From an uncultured Clostridia bacterium (GTDB lineage: Bacteria; Bacillota; Clostridia; TANB77; CAG-508): DNA of 55,476 nt. Location of the stretch: assembly GCA_947573445.1 (NCBI GenBank), contig CANPFR010000011.1, positions 1 through 55,476 of the forward strand. Reading direction: 5' to 3'. Positions 1 through 8,113 of this stretch are shown one piece after another; the first letter of the stretch is position 1; every line of letters begins with the position of its first letter. Both the position numbers and the translations under genes were made by a program. The notes under the pieces are model-generated. The model saw only the letters and a list, made by a program, of their open reading frames with translations. It was not told the DNA's origin and made no database searches.

Positions 1-2
1 AA

Positions 3-273
3 GAAAAAATTACTTTAAATAAATATGGAAGAATGAGATTAAAATATTTGAAAGAGTATAAAAAGGCTGATTATACTATAATGCTTATGGATGGAACATT
101 AAATACACATTTGAAAGAACTACAAGAAACGGCAGATAATAGAGTGCAACAGATTATTAGAAAGTTAAAAGCAAAAAGCGATTTGACCGAAGATGCTTTA
201 TTGGGTTGGAACTATGAACTCCATTAAAGCACAAGCCGAAGAAATTGTTTATAAAGAATTGATTTATGTGTAA
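3..273 (+). pseudogene. TnpV-like transposon protein, C-terminal remnant with frameshift
   Basis: The frame is open from the left window edge and contains the YGRMRLKYLKE motif typical of the TnpV family of small proteins carried by Clostridia transposons. It reads to a stop at 227-229. The expected family ending (TMNSIKAQAEEIVYKELIY) is in another frame from about 208 to the stop at 271-273, so the gene carries a frameshift near 208. The 5' part is outside the window. No CGG codon is at the break, so this looks like ordinary decay. The role of TnpV is not established. Confidence 0.7.
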
Positions 274-283
274 AAGTTGTTAA

Positions 284-313
284 AAGCGAATGAGTTAAAA
301 AATTCATTCGCTT
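284..313. terminator. Hairpin after the TnpV remnant
   Basis: A perfect 10-bp stem (284-293 with 304-313) around a 10-nt A/T loop lies just after the TnpV stop. The T-run is weak on both strands. A near-identical stem follows the second TnpV tail at 2770-2797, so the hairpin probably travelled with the element. Confidence 0.6.
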
Positions 314-330
314 GATAGTTTTAGATAATT

Positions 331-359
331 AGTATAGAATCATTTTTTACGTTTGTCAA
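331..359 (-). promoter_or_regulatory. Sigma-A type promoter facing left
   Basis: TTGACA (354-359) and TATACT (331-336) are separated by exactly 17 nt on the minus strand. The only thing immediately downstream is the hairpin at 284-313, so a transcript would be very short unless it reads through. Confidence 0.5.
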
Positions 360-376
360 ATAATTTTCAAAAAGTC

Positions 377-408
377 TTTTCTAAAATATTAGCATCAAAG
401 TTAGAAAA
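377..408 (-). terminator. Terminator of the small unknown gene upstream
   Basis: TTTTCTAA (377-384) pairs with TTAGAAAA (401-408) directly after the stop codon at 409, and a T-rich stretch follows on the minus strand. It would end the three-gene unit 409-2128. Confidence 0.45.
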
Positions 409-870
409 CTAATTTATGTGCAAGATATATTTTAATTTCTTTAAAAATTTAGTAAACGAATTTTCTTTTACTTGTATTAATGCGACATCATTTTGTACTT
501 GTTGATCTTGTTGTATAGTTGCTTTATTTTTGAATATATCATCTGGATTATATTTCTCTCTGCGTTCTTTTTCTATTTGATTTTGTATTTCTTTAAAATT
601 TTTTTCATCTTCTTTTTTTATTTTTTCTCTTTCTTCAGCTATGCATAAATAATCTCGCCATATTAATGAAATTATTCCTAAAGTTTCATCCATAAATGAT
701 TGTTCTTCAAGTGGAATACTATCATCTAGCATAAAGAAATAATCTTTATCCATATTTTCTTCTATGAAATATAATAAGCTGGTAGGAATTTTTTCTTGCA
801 CTTCTTTTCCAACAGATTTTAATATCATATAAACTTCTTTAAATGCTTTACTATATTTTTCTTTATCCAT
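409..870 (-). CDS. Hypothetical acidic coiled-coil protein
   Basis: I do not recognise a characterised family. The 153-residue product is rich in Lys and Glu, has a predicted helical and possibly coiled middle region (about residues 75-115), and no signal peptide or membrane segment. I chose the ATG at 870 over the upstream GTG at 882 because its ATGGATAA overlaps the stop of the upstream gene, the usual arrangement for translational coupling. It follows the transglutaminase-like gene directly, so the two products may act together, but nothing in the sequence shows how. Confidence 0.6.
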   Translation of the reverse strand: MDKEKYSKAFKEVYMILKSVGKEVQEKIPTSLLYFIEENMDKDYFFMLDDSIPLEEQSFMDETLGIISLIWRDYLCIAEEREKIKKEDEKNFKEIQNQIEKERREKYNPDDIFKNKATIQQDQQVQNDVALIQVKENSFTKFLKKLKYILHIN

Positions 871-1849
871 CTCTTTCTTCACTTTCTCTTTGGTTATTTA
901 TTACTTTCTTTGAAAGTAGTATTCCTTTTAAATCAGTCATAGCTGTATTTCTAAAATTTAAACCTCTTTTTGCTAATATACCTAGTTTTGATTCTGGATT
1001 GCTATATAATTTACTTTTTCTACTTGAAAAATAAGTTATAGACTTTTGACTATTGCTTAAAGTCATCTCATCAAAAATCAAGAGTTCTTCTGGAGTTTTT
1101 ATTTCAGGTGCTACTCCAAAAAAAGACATAGCCGAATCAAATGCATAGTATTTTCCATTTCTTTCAATAAAATTAAAGTTATGGAACTCTGTTTCATTTT
1201 CACTATTATATGTTTTTCCTTCAACCATAAATGTATTATATCCAAAAAATGATAATAAATTTTGAGATAATAATGTCATTTCAGTACATTCTCCAATTTT
1301 TAACCCTTTAATAGAACTTATAGGAATAGGGACTATGTTACCATAATTTTCTCTTTCTTCTATTTGAGCATATAGTTCTTCTTTACTTTCAGCATCTATC
1401 TTATCTAGTAAATGCTTTGTCAATCTTTCTCCAAATTCTTCTCTTATATTAGCTTTACTTTTGCCCTCATTTATCATTTGTTGATAAACTAATAGGCTTT
1501 CTTTATTAGGTTGTGCTCCAAGAAAATAATTTCTGACTCCTTGCATTAGATTTTGTGTAGGTAATGCATTATGTTGTTTTATTGTTGGTAAATTTTTTCT
1601 TATAATAGAGTCTATCACATCTTTAAAAATTTGTTTTTCATCCATCCAATAATATGTACCATCACCAAGAGTACCAGACATTTTTTCATCATCACTTATA
1701 TAACCTTGAATAAAATCAGCTCTGTCACTTCTGTTCATTTTACTTTTATAGTCTTTAGAATTTAAATAAGTTAATCTTTCTTCAACTATATCATCTGTTG
1801 ATTTACCATCTTCTATTTCTTTTATCAATTCCTGTAAATTCAAAAACAT
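863..1849 (-). CDS. Transglutaminase-like (papain-fold) cysteine protein
   Basis: The 328-residue product has the Cys-His-Asp order of the transglutaminase-like superfamily: Cys in KIGECTEMT (about residue 190), His in EFHNFNFI (about 222) and Asp in YAFDSAMS (about 239). It has no signal peptide, so it probably acts in the cytoplasm. The first 170 residues match nothing I know. An AAAGGAGA ribosome site precedes the ATG. It is the middle gene of a three-gene unit with the short protein upstream (1889-2128) and an overlapping acidic protein downstream. The fold is well supported, but whether it is a protease, a transferase or inactive cannot be told from sequence. Confidence 0.7.
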   Translation of the reverse strand: MFLNLQELIKEIEDGKSTDDIVEERLTYLNSKDYKSKMNRSDRADFIQGYISDDEKMSGTLGDGTYYWMDEKQIFKDVIDSIIRKNLPTIKQHNALPTQNLMQGVRNYFLGAQPNKESLLVYQQMINEGKSKANIREEFGERLTKHLLDKIDAESKEELYAQIEERENYGNIVPIPISSIKGLKIGECTEMTLLSQNLLSFFGYNTFMVEGKTYNSENETEFHNFNFIERNGKYYAFDSAMSFFGVAPEIKTPEELLIFDEMTLSNSQKSITYFSSRKSKLYSNPESKLGILAKRGLNFRNTAMTDLKGILLSKKVINNQRESEERDG

Positions 1850-1888
1850 TTTCTTTCTCCTTTGAGTTATTATATTATTATTTTAAAA

Positions 1889-2128
1889 TTATTCTTTTAT
1901 AAAAGGAATATTATATGGTAATCCAACCTCTTTATCTTTGTATTTATCATGGTTTAAACCAATATTATTATCTTTACATTTCATAAATACTTTTGATGTG
2001 ACTTCGATTAGTTGTTGATTTGTGTATTTATTTCTTGATTCTTTAGGGATTAGCTGAAGGATAGTCACTTCTGTTCCTGCCTCTAATGATTTTATTTTTT
2101 CATATACGATATTTATAATTTCTTCCAT
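1889..2128 (-). CDS. Small hypothetical protein (79 aa)
   Basis: This short protein has no signal peptide or membrane segment. Its N-terminal layout (a helix, then EAGTEVTILQL, then basic residues) is loosely like the small DUF1413-type proteins of Firmicutes, but I cannot confirm membership. It is the first gene of the unit with the transglutaminase-like gene 39 nt downstream. A GAAGG-like ribosome site precedes the ATG. Function unknown. Confidence 0.5.
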   Translation of the reverse strand: MEEIINIVYEKIKSLEAGTEVTILQLIPKESRNKYTNQQLIEVTSKVFMKCKDNNIGLNHDKYKDKEVGLPYNIPFIKE

Positions 2129-2576
2129 AATTTTTCGCCTTCTTTCATTTCTAATAATATCATAATTTAATATTTATTTAAAGCCTTTTTTTAGTTTTTT
2201 ATGAATATATTGAAAACTATGAACAAAGTCTTAAAATTTTTTATAAATCACTTGCTTTTTATTAAATAATTTGGTAATCTATATATAAATTGATTGATAT
2301 TTGTATCAATCGTTATGAGAGCCGAAAAAGTTGTAGATAACTACGCCATCTGCACCAACAACAATTCTGTTCGAACTAAATTGAACCAGAGAGATAAAAA
2401 AATCAATCAGTAAAATGGTTGATTTTTTTCATTAATTTAAGAAGAAACCCCCGGTTATACTGGGGGTAAAAAAGACTTATAGTTATGAACAGAGTAACAA
2501 AAAAATCCCACTTTAACATGGGATAATATTTAAAGTTTGACAGCTAAAAATATTAAACATGAGAGGAGTGGGACGT
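2129..2576. other. Intergenic region with terminator and IS end hairpins
   Basis: No intact gene. It holds a hairpin (2292-2298 with 2305-2311), a strong terminator-like hairpin with a T-run on the plus strand (2396-2429, TCAATCA with TGGTTGA), and two short stems characteristic of IS200/IS605 subterminal hairpins: ACCCCC (2447-2452) with GGGGGT (2462-2467), and ATCCCA (2505-2510) with TGGGAT (2519-2524). The last two precede the TnpA remnant and probably mark its left end. Confidence 0.55.
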
Positions 2577-2696
2577 ATGAAAAAATCATACACAGAAAGT
2601 TTATCACACACAACATATGAATGCAAGTACCATGTTGTGTTTGCACCAAAATATAGAAGACAAGATATGAAAAAAATATATTCTTTTATGGGATAG
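2577..2696 (+). pseudogene. IS200/IS605 TnpA transposase, N-terminal remnant
   Basis: The 39-codon frame starts with the conserved opening of Y1 HUH transposases (SLSHTTYECKYHVVFAPKYRR) and then stops. The HUH motif and catalytic Tyr are missing. A GAGGAG ribosome site and a subterminal hairpin lie upstream. The sequence runs straight into a TnpV tail, so a deletion or recombination has joined two different elements. Confidence 0.8.
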
Positions 2697-2698
2697 GT

Positions 2699-2761
2699 TC
2701 TATGAACGCTATTAGGACTCAAGCTGAAGAAATTGTTTTTAGCAAATTGATTTATATATAA
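2699..2761 (+). pseudogene. TnpV-like C-terminal tail fragment
   Basis: About 20 codons (SMNAIRTQAEEIVFSKLIYI, then stop) match the ending of the TnpV remnant at the left window edge. The copy is fused to the 3' side of the TnpA fragment and followed by a related hairpin. No start codon context. Confidence 0.6.
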
Positions 2762-2769
2762 AAATTATA

Positions 2770-2797
2770 AATCGAATGACTCGAAAATCATTCGATT
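2770..2797. terminator. Hairpin after the second TnpV tail
   Basis: A perfect 10-bp stem (2770-2779 with 2788-2797), eight of ten positions identical to the stem at 284-313. Confidence 0.6.
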
Positions 2798-2815
2798 AAG
2801 TTGTATGGTAGTTAC

Positions 2816-3298
2816 TTATTTTTTAAGTAAGCAGTCTTTTAATTTTTGAAAAAAGGATTGCTTTTCTCTACTTGTCAATTCAGATGGTGGGTTAGTTAAA
2901 TAATCTGCATAAACTTTGTCTAAATATTTAGAAACATTTTGTAAATCTAGTTGATTATATTTTTCAATATAAGGTTTATGTCCTAAAATCGTTTCAAGAT
3001 TGCTTAGATATGTATTATAAGCAAAAGAAGTAAATTTTTGTCCTTCTTCATTCAAATCTACATCCCAAAACTTAGTATCACAATTTTCAATTAAAAATTG
3101 TATTCCTGTTATTTCTGAATTTGCAACTTTTTGATATTCGGCAACAGCATGAGTTTCAGGATTACTTGGTGCAAAACCTTTTTTATATGCCCATTCAAGA
3201 TAATATCCAATATGTGCCCCAGCTTTTTCCAAACGTTCCTCCTCTGAAATATCATCAGTAATAAATTCCTCGTACCAATCAATTCTATCTATTATCAT
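2816..3298 (-). CDS. Conserved hypothetical protein (160 aa)
   Basis: The N-terminus, with IDRIDWYEEF followed by AGAHIGYYLEWA, resembles a family of small bacterial proteins of unknown function in which D-W and THIG-type motifs recur (DUF7832-like). I am not sure of the assignment. It is soluble and acidic, with no signal peptide. It stands alone between transposon remnants, a setting where immunity or defence accessory genes are common, but the sequence gives no direct evidence of that. An AAGGA ribosome site precedes the ATG. Confidence 0.55.
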   Translation of the reverse strand: MIIDRIDWYEEFITDDISEEERLEKAGAHIGYYLEWAYKKGFAPSNPETHAVAEYQKVANSEITGIQFLIENCDTKFWDVDLNEEGQKFTSFAYNTYLSNLETILGHKPYIEKYNQLDLQNVSKYLDKVYADYLTNPPSELTSREKQSFFQKLKDCLLKK

Positions 3299-3430
3299 AT
3301 TTATTTTTCCTTAATATCTGTATTTTATAAATAAATAGTATCATAAATTTACAATTTTATCAACAAATAAAAAGATATTTTTTCAAAAAACTTGAAAGTT
3401 TATAGATTTTATATTAACGTAAAATCTATA

Positions 3431-3646
3431 ATAAGTGTTGATAATACTTTATTTTATCATTATTTTGAACCAATAGAACATTCTAAGAAAGAATTAGTTG
3501 AATACATAGATTACTATCACAATAAAAGGATTCAGCACAAATGAAAAGAAATGAGCCTTGTTAAACACAAAACTCATTTCCTTCAAGTTACCTACTATAA
3601 ACTTAATCCAAAAGTGTCTAACTTTTCGGATACACTTCATACTTGA
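3431..3646 (+). pseudogene. IS3-family (IS150-like) transposase OrfB, C-terminal remnant
   Basis: The frame reads LFYHYFEPIEHSKKELVEYI, then DYYHNKRIQHK, a TGA stop at 3542-3544, then KEMSLVKHKTHFLQV. This is the characteristic end of IS3-family OrfB integrases, with a stop at the residue before KEM. The remaining integrase core, including the DDE residues, is absent. It is a relic. Confidence 0.75.
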
Positions 3647-3663
3647 TACTTTCCACTTTTATT

Positions 3664-4503
3664 TTATTTAAAATAAATTGTCGGATTTACAGCAATCCCA
3701 TCCTTATACATCTCAAAATGCAAATGGCACTCATCTGCAATTTCAAAACTTGCACTTTCTCCCACTGTCGCAATTGTTTGACCTTTTTCTACCTGTTCTC
3801 CTTCTTTCACAAACTCTGTTGTTAACAAATTTGAATACACTGATTTAAACCCATTACCATGCGAAATAATGACTGTAAGTCCATATCTCGGATCATTTTT
3901 AATGCTTTCCACAGTTCCTTTTTCAGCTGATGCTACAACTGCTGCCTTTTCCGCTTTAATGTCAATACCACTATGTGTGCACCATTCATCTAAAGTTTCG
4001 GAATATACTAATGTCTCCATCGCGTAATCTTTAATAATCTCTCCTGCCATAGGAGCACTAAAAGCAAGTTCCTCCTCTGCTTGTTCAGGTTCTTGTGATT
4101 TCTCTTGTGCTTTTGGTTGTTCCACTGTGTTTTTAGTATCCTCTTGCTCCTCTACTACCTGCGAAACTGGCTCTTTGCTGGTCTTTTCTGGCACTTTCAC
4201 TGTATTTTCCACAGTATTATTGGCTACATTATCCAATTCAACTTGTACACTGTTATTAACTTCATTTGCATTTGGTATTGTTTTGTCTGTCGAAAAACTC
4301 GTTTCTTGCAAACCATCATTGGAAACAATATTTTCACTTTGCTCTGACAAAGCCAATAAATTTGTTTCTGCCTCATCATTTAATTTTTTACTATACATCA
4401 CAAAAATTGTTACAAATGCAACCACTGCTAATCCTACAGAAATTGCAAATGTCATGACCATTTTTCTTCTTTTTTCTTCTTCAAAAAAATCTTTTCTACC
4501 CAT
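3664..4503 (-). CDS. spoIIQ: SpoIIQ-like M23 peptidase-domain protein
   Basis: The 279-residue protein has an N-terminal membrane segment (residues 15-37), a long acidic Thr/Glu/Val-rich spacer (about 45-145) and a C-terminal M23 (LytM) domain. The zinc-ligand residues appear kept: His177 and Asp181 in HSGID, and the HLH motif at 260-262. The other active-site His, normally in YxHL, is Asn225 (YSNL). In sporulating Firmicutes SpoIIQ is a forespore membrane protein that docks with SpoIIIAH across the septum and is often degenerate at the active site, which fits. It could instead be another membrane M23 protein. It lies downstream of metK with its own AAAGGA ribosome site. Confidence 0.7.
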   Translation of the reverse strand: MGRKDFFEEEKRRKMVMTFAISVGLAVVAFVTIFVMYSKKLNDEAETNLLALSEQSENIVSNDGLQETSFSTDKTIPNANEVNNSVQVELDNVANNTVENTVKVPEKTSKEPVSQVVEEQEDTKNTVEQPKAQEKSQEPEQAEEELAFSAPMAGEIIKDYAMETLVYSETLDEWCTHSGIDIKAEKAAVVASAEKGTVESIKNDPRYGLTVIISHGNGFKSVYSNLLTTEFVKEGEQVEKGQTIATVGESASFEIADECHLHFEMYKDGIAVNPTIYFK

Positions 4504-4575
4504 ATAAAATCAAATCCTTTCGTTTTTATCTATTGGTAGTATCTTCATTTTTCTGAAAAATATGCAAATTTTTAA

Positions 4576-5718
4576 TTAAAATTCTATTACTTGTTCCCAA
4601 GGCAAATTTGGTTTTCCAAAATGTCCATAATTAGTTGACTTTGTGTAAATTGGTCTTCGTAAATTTAATGTAGTGATAATGCCTCTTGGTGTTAAATCAA
4701 ACTTATTTTCAATTTTTCGAATGATTTCTTCCTCTGAAATGGTAGCCGTTCCAAATGTATCAATAAAAATCGAAACTGGTTTTGCTACTCCAATGGCATA
4801 GGAAAGCTGAATTTCACACTTTTTAGCATACCCATTTGCCACCACATTTTTTGCAATAAATCGTGCCATGTAACTAGCTGAACGATCCACTTTTGTTGGA
4901 TCTTTTCCCGAAAAAGCTCCCCCTCCATGACGACTATAACCACCATATGTATCTACAATAATCTTTCGCCCTGTTAAGCCACTATCTCCTAATGGTCCAC
5001 CAATTACAAACCTTCCTGTCGGATTGATGTAATATTTCGTTTCTGCATCTAATAATGTTTTTGGTACAATTTCACCAATAACCATTTCCTTAATATCACT
5101 TTTCAAAACTGTCAAATCTGTTTCAGGCGTATGCTGAGTTGACATAACAATTGTATCAATCCTAACTGGTTTCTCTTCTTCATATTCCACAGTAACCTGC
5201 ACTTTTCCATCTGGTCTTAAATATGGCAAAATTCCTTGTTTTCTAACCTCTGTCAATCGTTTGGATAATTTATGTGCCAAATCAATTGGCATTGGCATAA
5301 AATTCTCTGTTTCATCAGTAGCAAAACCAAACATCATTCCTTGATCTCCCGCTCCTTCAGATGCTAGATTTTCTCCTTCTTTATCTTCATAAGATTGATC
5401 CACCCCTAAAGCAATATCTGGTGATTGCTTCGATATGTTAATTAAAACCTCACAAGTTGCATAATCAATATCAACCTCTTTGTCATGATAACCAACTTCT
5501 TTTATTGCATTTCTTACTACTCTTTCTAAATCCACTTCTGCCTTTGATGTAATTTCTCCTGTAAGCAAAATTTGCCCTTTCCCTGCTACTGTCTCGCAGG
5601 CAACCCTAGCATTTGGATCCTTCTCAAAATAACGATCTAATACACTATCTGATATAAAATCACATAACTTATCTGGATGCCCTTCCGTGACACTTTCTGA
5701 CGTAAATAATTTTCTCAT
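4576..5718 (-). CDS. metK: S-adenosylmethionine synthetase
   Basis: This makes SAM from methionine and ATP in the cytoplasm. The 380-residue length is normal for MetK. Hallmarks are the start [15 protein letters not shown], the [12 protein letters not shown] motif and the phosphate-binding [16 protein letters not shown] loop. An AAAGGA ribosome site precedes the ATG. The gene is a single transcription unit behind a SAM-I riboswitch and attenuator (5794-5943), so its product should repress its own synthesis. Confidence 0.98.
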   Translation of the reverse strand: MRKLFTSESVTEGHPDKLCDFISDSVLDRYFEKDPNARVACETVAGKGQILLTGEITSKAEVDLERVVRNAIKEVGYHDKEVDIDYATCEVLINISKQSPDIALGVDQSYEDKEGENLASEGAGDQGMMFGFATDETENFMPMPIDLAHKLSKRLTEVRKQGILPYLRPDGKVQVTVEYEEEKPVRIDTIVMSTQHTPETDLTVLKSDIKEMVIGEIVPKTLLDAETKYYINPTGRFVIGGPLGDSGLTGRKIIVDTYGGYSRHGGGAFSGKDPTKVDRSASYMARFIAKNVVANGYAKKCEIQLSYAIGVAKPVSIFIDTFGTATISEEEIIRKIENKFDLTPRGIITTLNLRRPIYTKSTNYGHFGKPNLPWEQVIEF

Positions 5719-5793
5719 TTTCTTTTTTCCTTTCTTATTATAATAATTGGTATGTTACAAGTTTTTGATTGAAATTTTGAAAAATTTTTCTAC

Positions 5794-5820
5794 AAAAAAA
5801 CCTTTGCAGTTATGCAAAGG
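5794..5820 (-). terminator. Riboswitch-controlled attenuator of metK
   Basis: On the minus strand CCTTTGCA pairs with TGCAAAGG, followed by seven T. It sits between the SAM-I aptamer and metK, 76 nt before the start codon. When SAM binds the aptamer this hairpin should form and stop transcription. Confidence 0.9.
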
Positions 5821-5842
5821 CATCATTTCATTCTTCTTAAAA

Positions 5843-5943
5843 ATCATCAGCCAAAGCATTTTTGCTTTGTCGGTATTAGCACCTTAAAAATTTAGGTTGC
5901 TGTGGAGTCACAGAGCCGATTCTCTCGTCCACTCTTGATAACA
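5843..5943 (-). promoter_or_regulatory. SAM-I (S-box) riboswitch
   Basis: On the minus strand the leader shows S-box landmarks in order: TTATCAAGAG, the GGCTCTGTGACTCC region, CAGCAACCT, AAGGTGCTAATACC, then a P4 stem (CAAAGCAAAAATGCTTTG) and GATGA closing P1. This class binds SAM and terminates transcription. It lies upstream of metK, the expected target. Confidence 0.95.
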
Positions 5944-5953
5944 TATTTTTATT

Positions 5954-5982
5954 ATTTTATATTTTTTGTCAAAAATTGTCAA
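5954..5982 (-). promoter_or_regulatory. metK promoter
   Basis: TTGACA (5977-5982) and TAAAAT (5954-5959), 17 nt apart on the minus strand, just upstream of the SAM-I aptamer. Confidence 0.8.
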
Positions 5983-6165
5983 TAGTTTTTTACAATTTTT
6001 AAAAAAATATTCTATCTCCTGTCTCTTTATGTTATTTGTCTCTACTTGAATTCTTCATCTTTCATACATCATATGACATCCATCCTTTTCACTCATTTTA
6101 CTTAGAATAGAGCCAAAAAACGAATTCAATTTATTATCACTATTTACATTTGTCAATTTTTTTAT

Positions 6166-6196
6166 TAAAAAAAAGAAATAATCTAAAATTATTTCT
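6166..6196 (-). terminator. Terminator of the rplS operon and of the small cassette
   Basis: AGAAATAAT (6174-6182) pairs with ATTATTTCT (6188-6196), and a run of T follows on the minus strand to 6166. It is the first hairpin after rplS. Confidence 0.75.
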
Positions 6197-6245
6197 AAAA
6201 AGCATCTCTACCTTTAATTATACCATATTTTCATCGTTTTGTCAA
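6166..6245 (-). ncRNA. Candidate ~45-nt RNA: promoter-terminator cassette, copy 1
   Basis: A consensus promoter, TTGACA (6240-6245), 17 nt, TATAAT (6217-6222), is followed at once by the conserved stretch AAAGGTAGAG and the terminator hairpin (6174-6196). The predicted transcript runs from about 6210 to 6167 and is too short to code. A second cassette at 27181-27255 has the same promoter and start sequence but a different hairpin. Calling it an RNA gene is inference. Confidence 0.45.
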
Positions 6246-6293
6246 CTTGACTTTTTGAGGAAAATATGATATAATAATAGGTTAGAGTTTTTA

Positions 6294-6875
6294 TTATTCT
6301 GCTTTTTTGTCTTCTTTTTCTGTGCTTTTTTCTGCTTTCACATCTTCTTTAGCACTCGAATCTTTTTCTACTTCTGGTGCTTCTTTTACTTCTTCCACTG
6401 GAGTTTCTGTCACAGTATCAACCACTTCTTCTTTAACAACTTCTGTTGTTTCTACTGCTGGTGCTTCTTCTGGAGCAGATTCAACTGGCACAACATCTTC
6501 TTTGACAGTAATTTCCTTTGTTTCAATTCTTGCCCCAACTTGCTCTTTGGTTTTAGCTGCTTTACCAACTCTGTCTCTTAGGTAATACAATTTCGCACGT
6601 CTTGCTTTACCAACTCTAACAACCTCAACTTTTTCAATTCTTGGTGAATGAACTAAAAATGTCTTTTCAACCCCTACACCATAAGAGATTTTTCTTACAG
6701 TAAAGGTAGCATTTACGCCTCCACCTTGTTTTTTGATGATGATTCCTTCAAAAACTTGAATTCTCTCTCGATTTCCTTCTTTTACTCTAACATGAACACG
6801 AACCGTATTACCAATCTTTAATTCAGGTATTTTATTTTTCATTTGTTCATGCTCAATTGATTTTAAAATATCCAT
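6294..6875 (-). CDS. rplS: Ribosomal protein L19 with long acidic C-terminal tail
   Basis: L19 lies at the interface of the 30S and 50S subunits. The first ~115 residues are a normal L19 ([29 protein letters not shown]). The protein then continues for about 75 residues of Glu/Val/Lys/Ala/Thr-rich low-complexity sequence, making 193 residues against the usual ~115. The tail ends in a clean stop and reads in the same frame. It is the last gene of the rpsP-khpA-rimM-trmD-rplS run and has an AAAGGAGG ribosome site. Confidence 0.95.
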   Translation of the reverse strand: MDILKSIEHEQMKNKIPELKIGNTVRVHVRVKEGNRERIQVFEGIIIKKQGGGVNATFTVRKISYGVGVEKTFLVHSPRIEKVEVVRVGKARRAKLYYLRDRVGKAAKTKEQVGARIETKEITVKEDVVPVESAPEEAPAVETTEVVKEEVVDTVTETPVEEVKEAPEVEKDSSAKEDVKAEKSTEKEDKKAE

Positions 6876-6890
6876 TTTTTCCTCCTTTTC

Positions 6891-7604
6891 TTAAATTATA
6901 AAATCTTTTAAAATCTTCCTGTCCTCATTTGACAGATTTTTGTTTTCTAATAAATCTGGTCTTTTTCTTGCTGTCATTTTTAAGGCTTCTTTTCTTCGCC
7001 ATTGTTCGATTTTTTCATGATGTCCTGAAAGTAATATTTCTGGTACTTTCTTACCTTCAAATATTTCTGGTCTTGTGTATTGTGGGTATTCCAAAAATCC
7101 CTCTGAAAATGATTCCTCAAATTTTGAACCAGCAGACAAAACACCATTTACATATCGTGAAACACTGTCAATTAACACCATGGCTGGTAATTCTCCACCA
7201 GTCAACACATAGTCTCCAATGGAAATTTCTTCATCCACAATTTTATCAATCACACGTTGATCAATGCCTTCATAATGACCACATAATAAAATTAAATGTT
7301 CTTCTTTGGCTAGTTCCAAGACTTTATCTTGGTTTAATGTTTTCCCCTGTGGCGATAGAAAAATAACTTTCGCCTTTTCCGTTTGTACAGATTGGTAGGC
7401 TCCATATACGACATCTGGTCTCATTAGCATGCCTGCCCCTCCACCATAAACGGTATCATCCACTTTTTTGTGTTTGTCTTTGGAAAAATCTCGGATGTTA
7501 ACTGTGTGAATTTGTATTAACTTTTTATCCATTGCTCTTCCAATAATGCTTTCTTTCATCAAATCAAACATTTCTGGAAAAAGTGTTAAAACATCAAATT
7601 TCAT
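6891..7604 (-). CDS. trmD: tRNA (guanine-N1-)-methyltransferase
   Basis: TrmD methylates G37 of tRNAs with SAM and so prevents frameshifting on tRNAs reading CNN codons. The 237-residue protein has family landmarks: FDVLTLFPEMF at the start, DDTVYGGGAGML, the knot motif LLCGHYEGIDQRV and IGDYVLTGGELPA, and YPQYTRP. It follows rimM with a one-base gap and precedes rplS. An AGAAGGA ribosome site lies inside the end of rimM. Because TrmD guards frame on tRNAs reading CNN codons, its role is worth noting beside the CGG frameshifts described here; that link is inference. Confidence 0.97.
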   Translation of the reverse strand: MKFDVLTLFPEMFDLMKESIIGRAMDKKLIQIHTVNIRDFSKDKHKKVDDTVYGGGAGMLMRPDVVYGAYQSVQTEKAKVIFLSPQGKTLNQDKVLELAKEEHLILLCGHYEGIDQRVIDKIVDEEISIGDYVLTGGELPAMVLIDSVSRYVNGVLSAGSKFEESFSEGFLEYPQYTRPEIFEGKKVPEILLSGHHEKIEQWRRKEALKMTARKRPDLLENKNLSNEDRKILKDFII

Positions 7605-7605
7605 T

Positions 7606-8109
7606 TTATAATCCTTCTAACAAATGGACTGTTATCTTCCCATTTTGTAAATCAATCTTTCGAATAACATCTGGGATGCCTGGAAGTAATTTTTGCTTGC
7701 CCATTTCGTCTTTTATCACATAAATATCGTTAGCTCCTGTCGAATAAATGTCATCTACTTTTCCAAGTAATTCATTGTTCTCTGTATAAACTAGTAAGCC
7801 AATTAAATCTGCAATATAATAAATACCTTCAGGCAATTCCCCTAAGTCTTCTCGTTTGACAAATACAGATAAATTCCTAAGCAACTCAGCCTCTTCAATT
7901 GAATGACAATCTTTGAATTTCAAAATTACTTGGTTTTTATTGTAACTAACTTTTTCAATTTGTTTCTCAAGCAATTCCTGTTTTCGTTTTAAAAAAACTT
8001 TAGGTAATCTTTCAAATATTGTATTATCTTCTGCAAAAGAATTGAGTTTTATCTCCCCTTTTAATCCTTTGGTATTTACAATTTGACCTAATTCTAAATA
8101 ATCTTTCAT
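7606..8109 (-). CDS. rimM: 16S rRNA processing protein RimM
   Basis: RimM helps mature the 30S head and binds S19. The protein starts with DYLELGQIVNTKGLKGEIKL and ends with a PRC-barrel segment (YIADLIGLLVY, LLPGIPDVIRKID). I place the start at the ATG at 8109, which gives the usual family N-terminus; the longer frame would need a TTG at 8124. The start is 5 nt after the khpA stop, so the two are probably coupled. Confidence 0.95.
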   Translation of the reverse strand: MKDYLELGQIVNTKGLKGEIKLNSFAEDNTIFERLPKVFLKRKQELLEKQIEKVSYNKNQVILKFKDCHSIEEAELLRNLSVFVKREDLGELPEGIYYIADLIGLLVYTENNELLGKVDDIYSTGANDIYVIKDEMGKQKLLPGIPDVIRKIDLQNGKITVHLLEGL

Positions 8110-8113
8110 TGTT

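Noticed and set aside
2306..2390. Minus-strand 28-codon open stretch (SSNRIVVGADGVVIYNFF) and a GATAACTACGCC string reminiscent of a tmRNA tag
   Set aside because: No start, no ribosome site, no tRNA-like domain or ssrA landmarks nearby; too short to call.
3542..3544. TGA inside the IS3-type remnant, possibly read as Trp
   Set aside because: The rest of the transposase is missing, and TGA is used as a normal stop in the window (for example at 54057). Decay is simpler.
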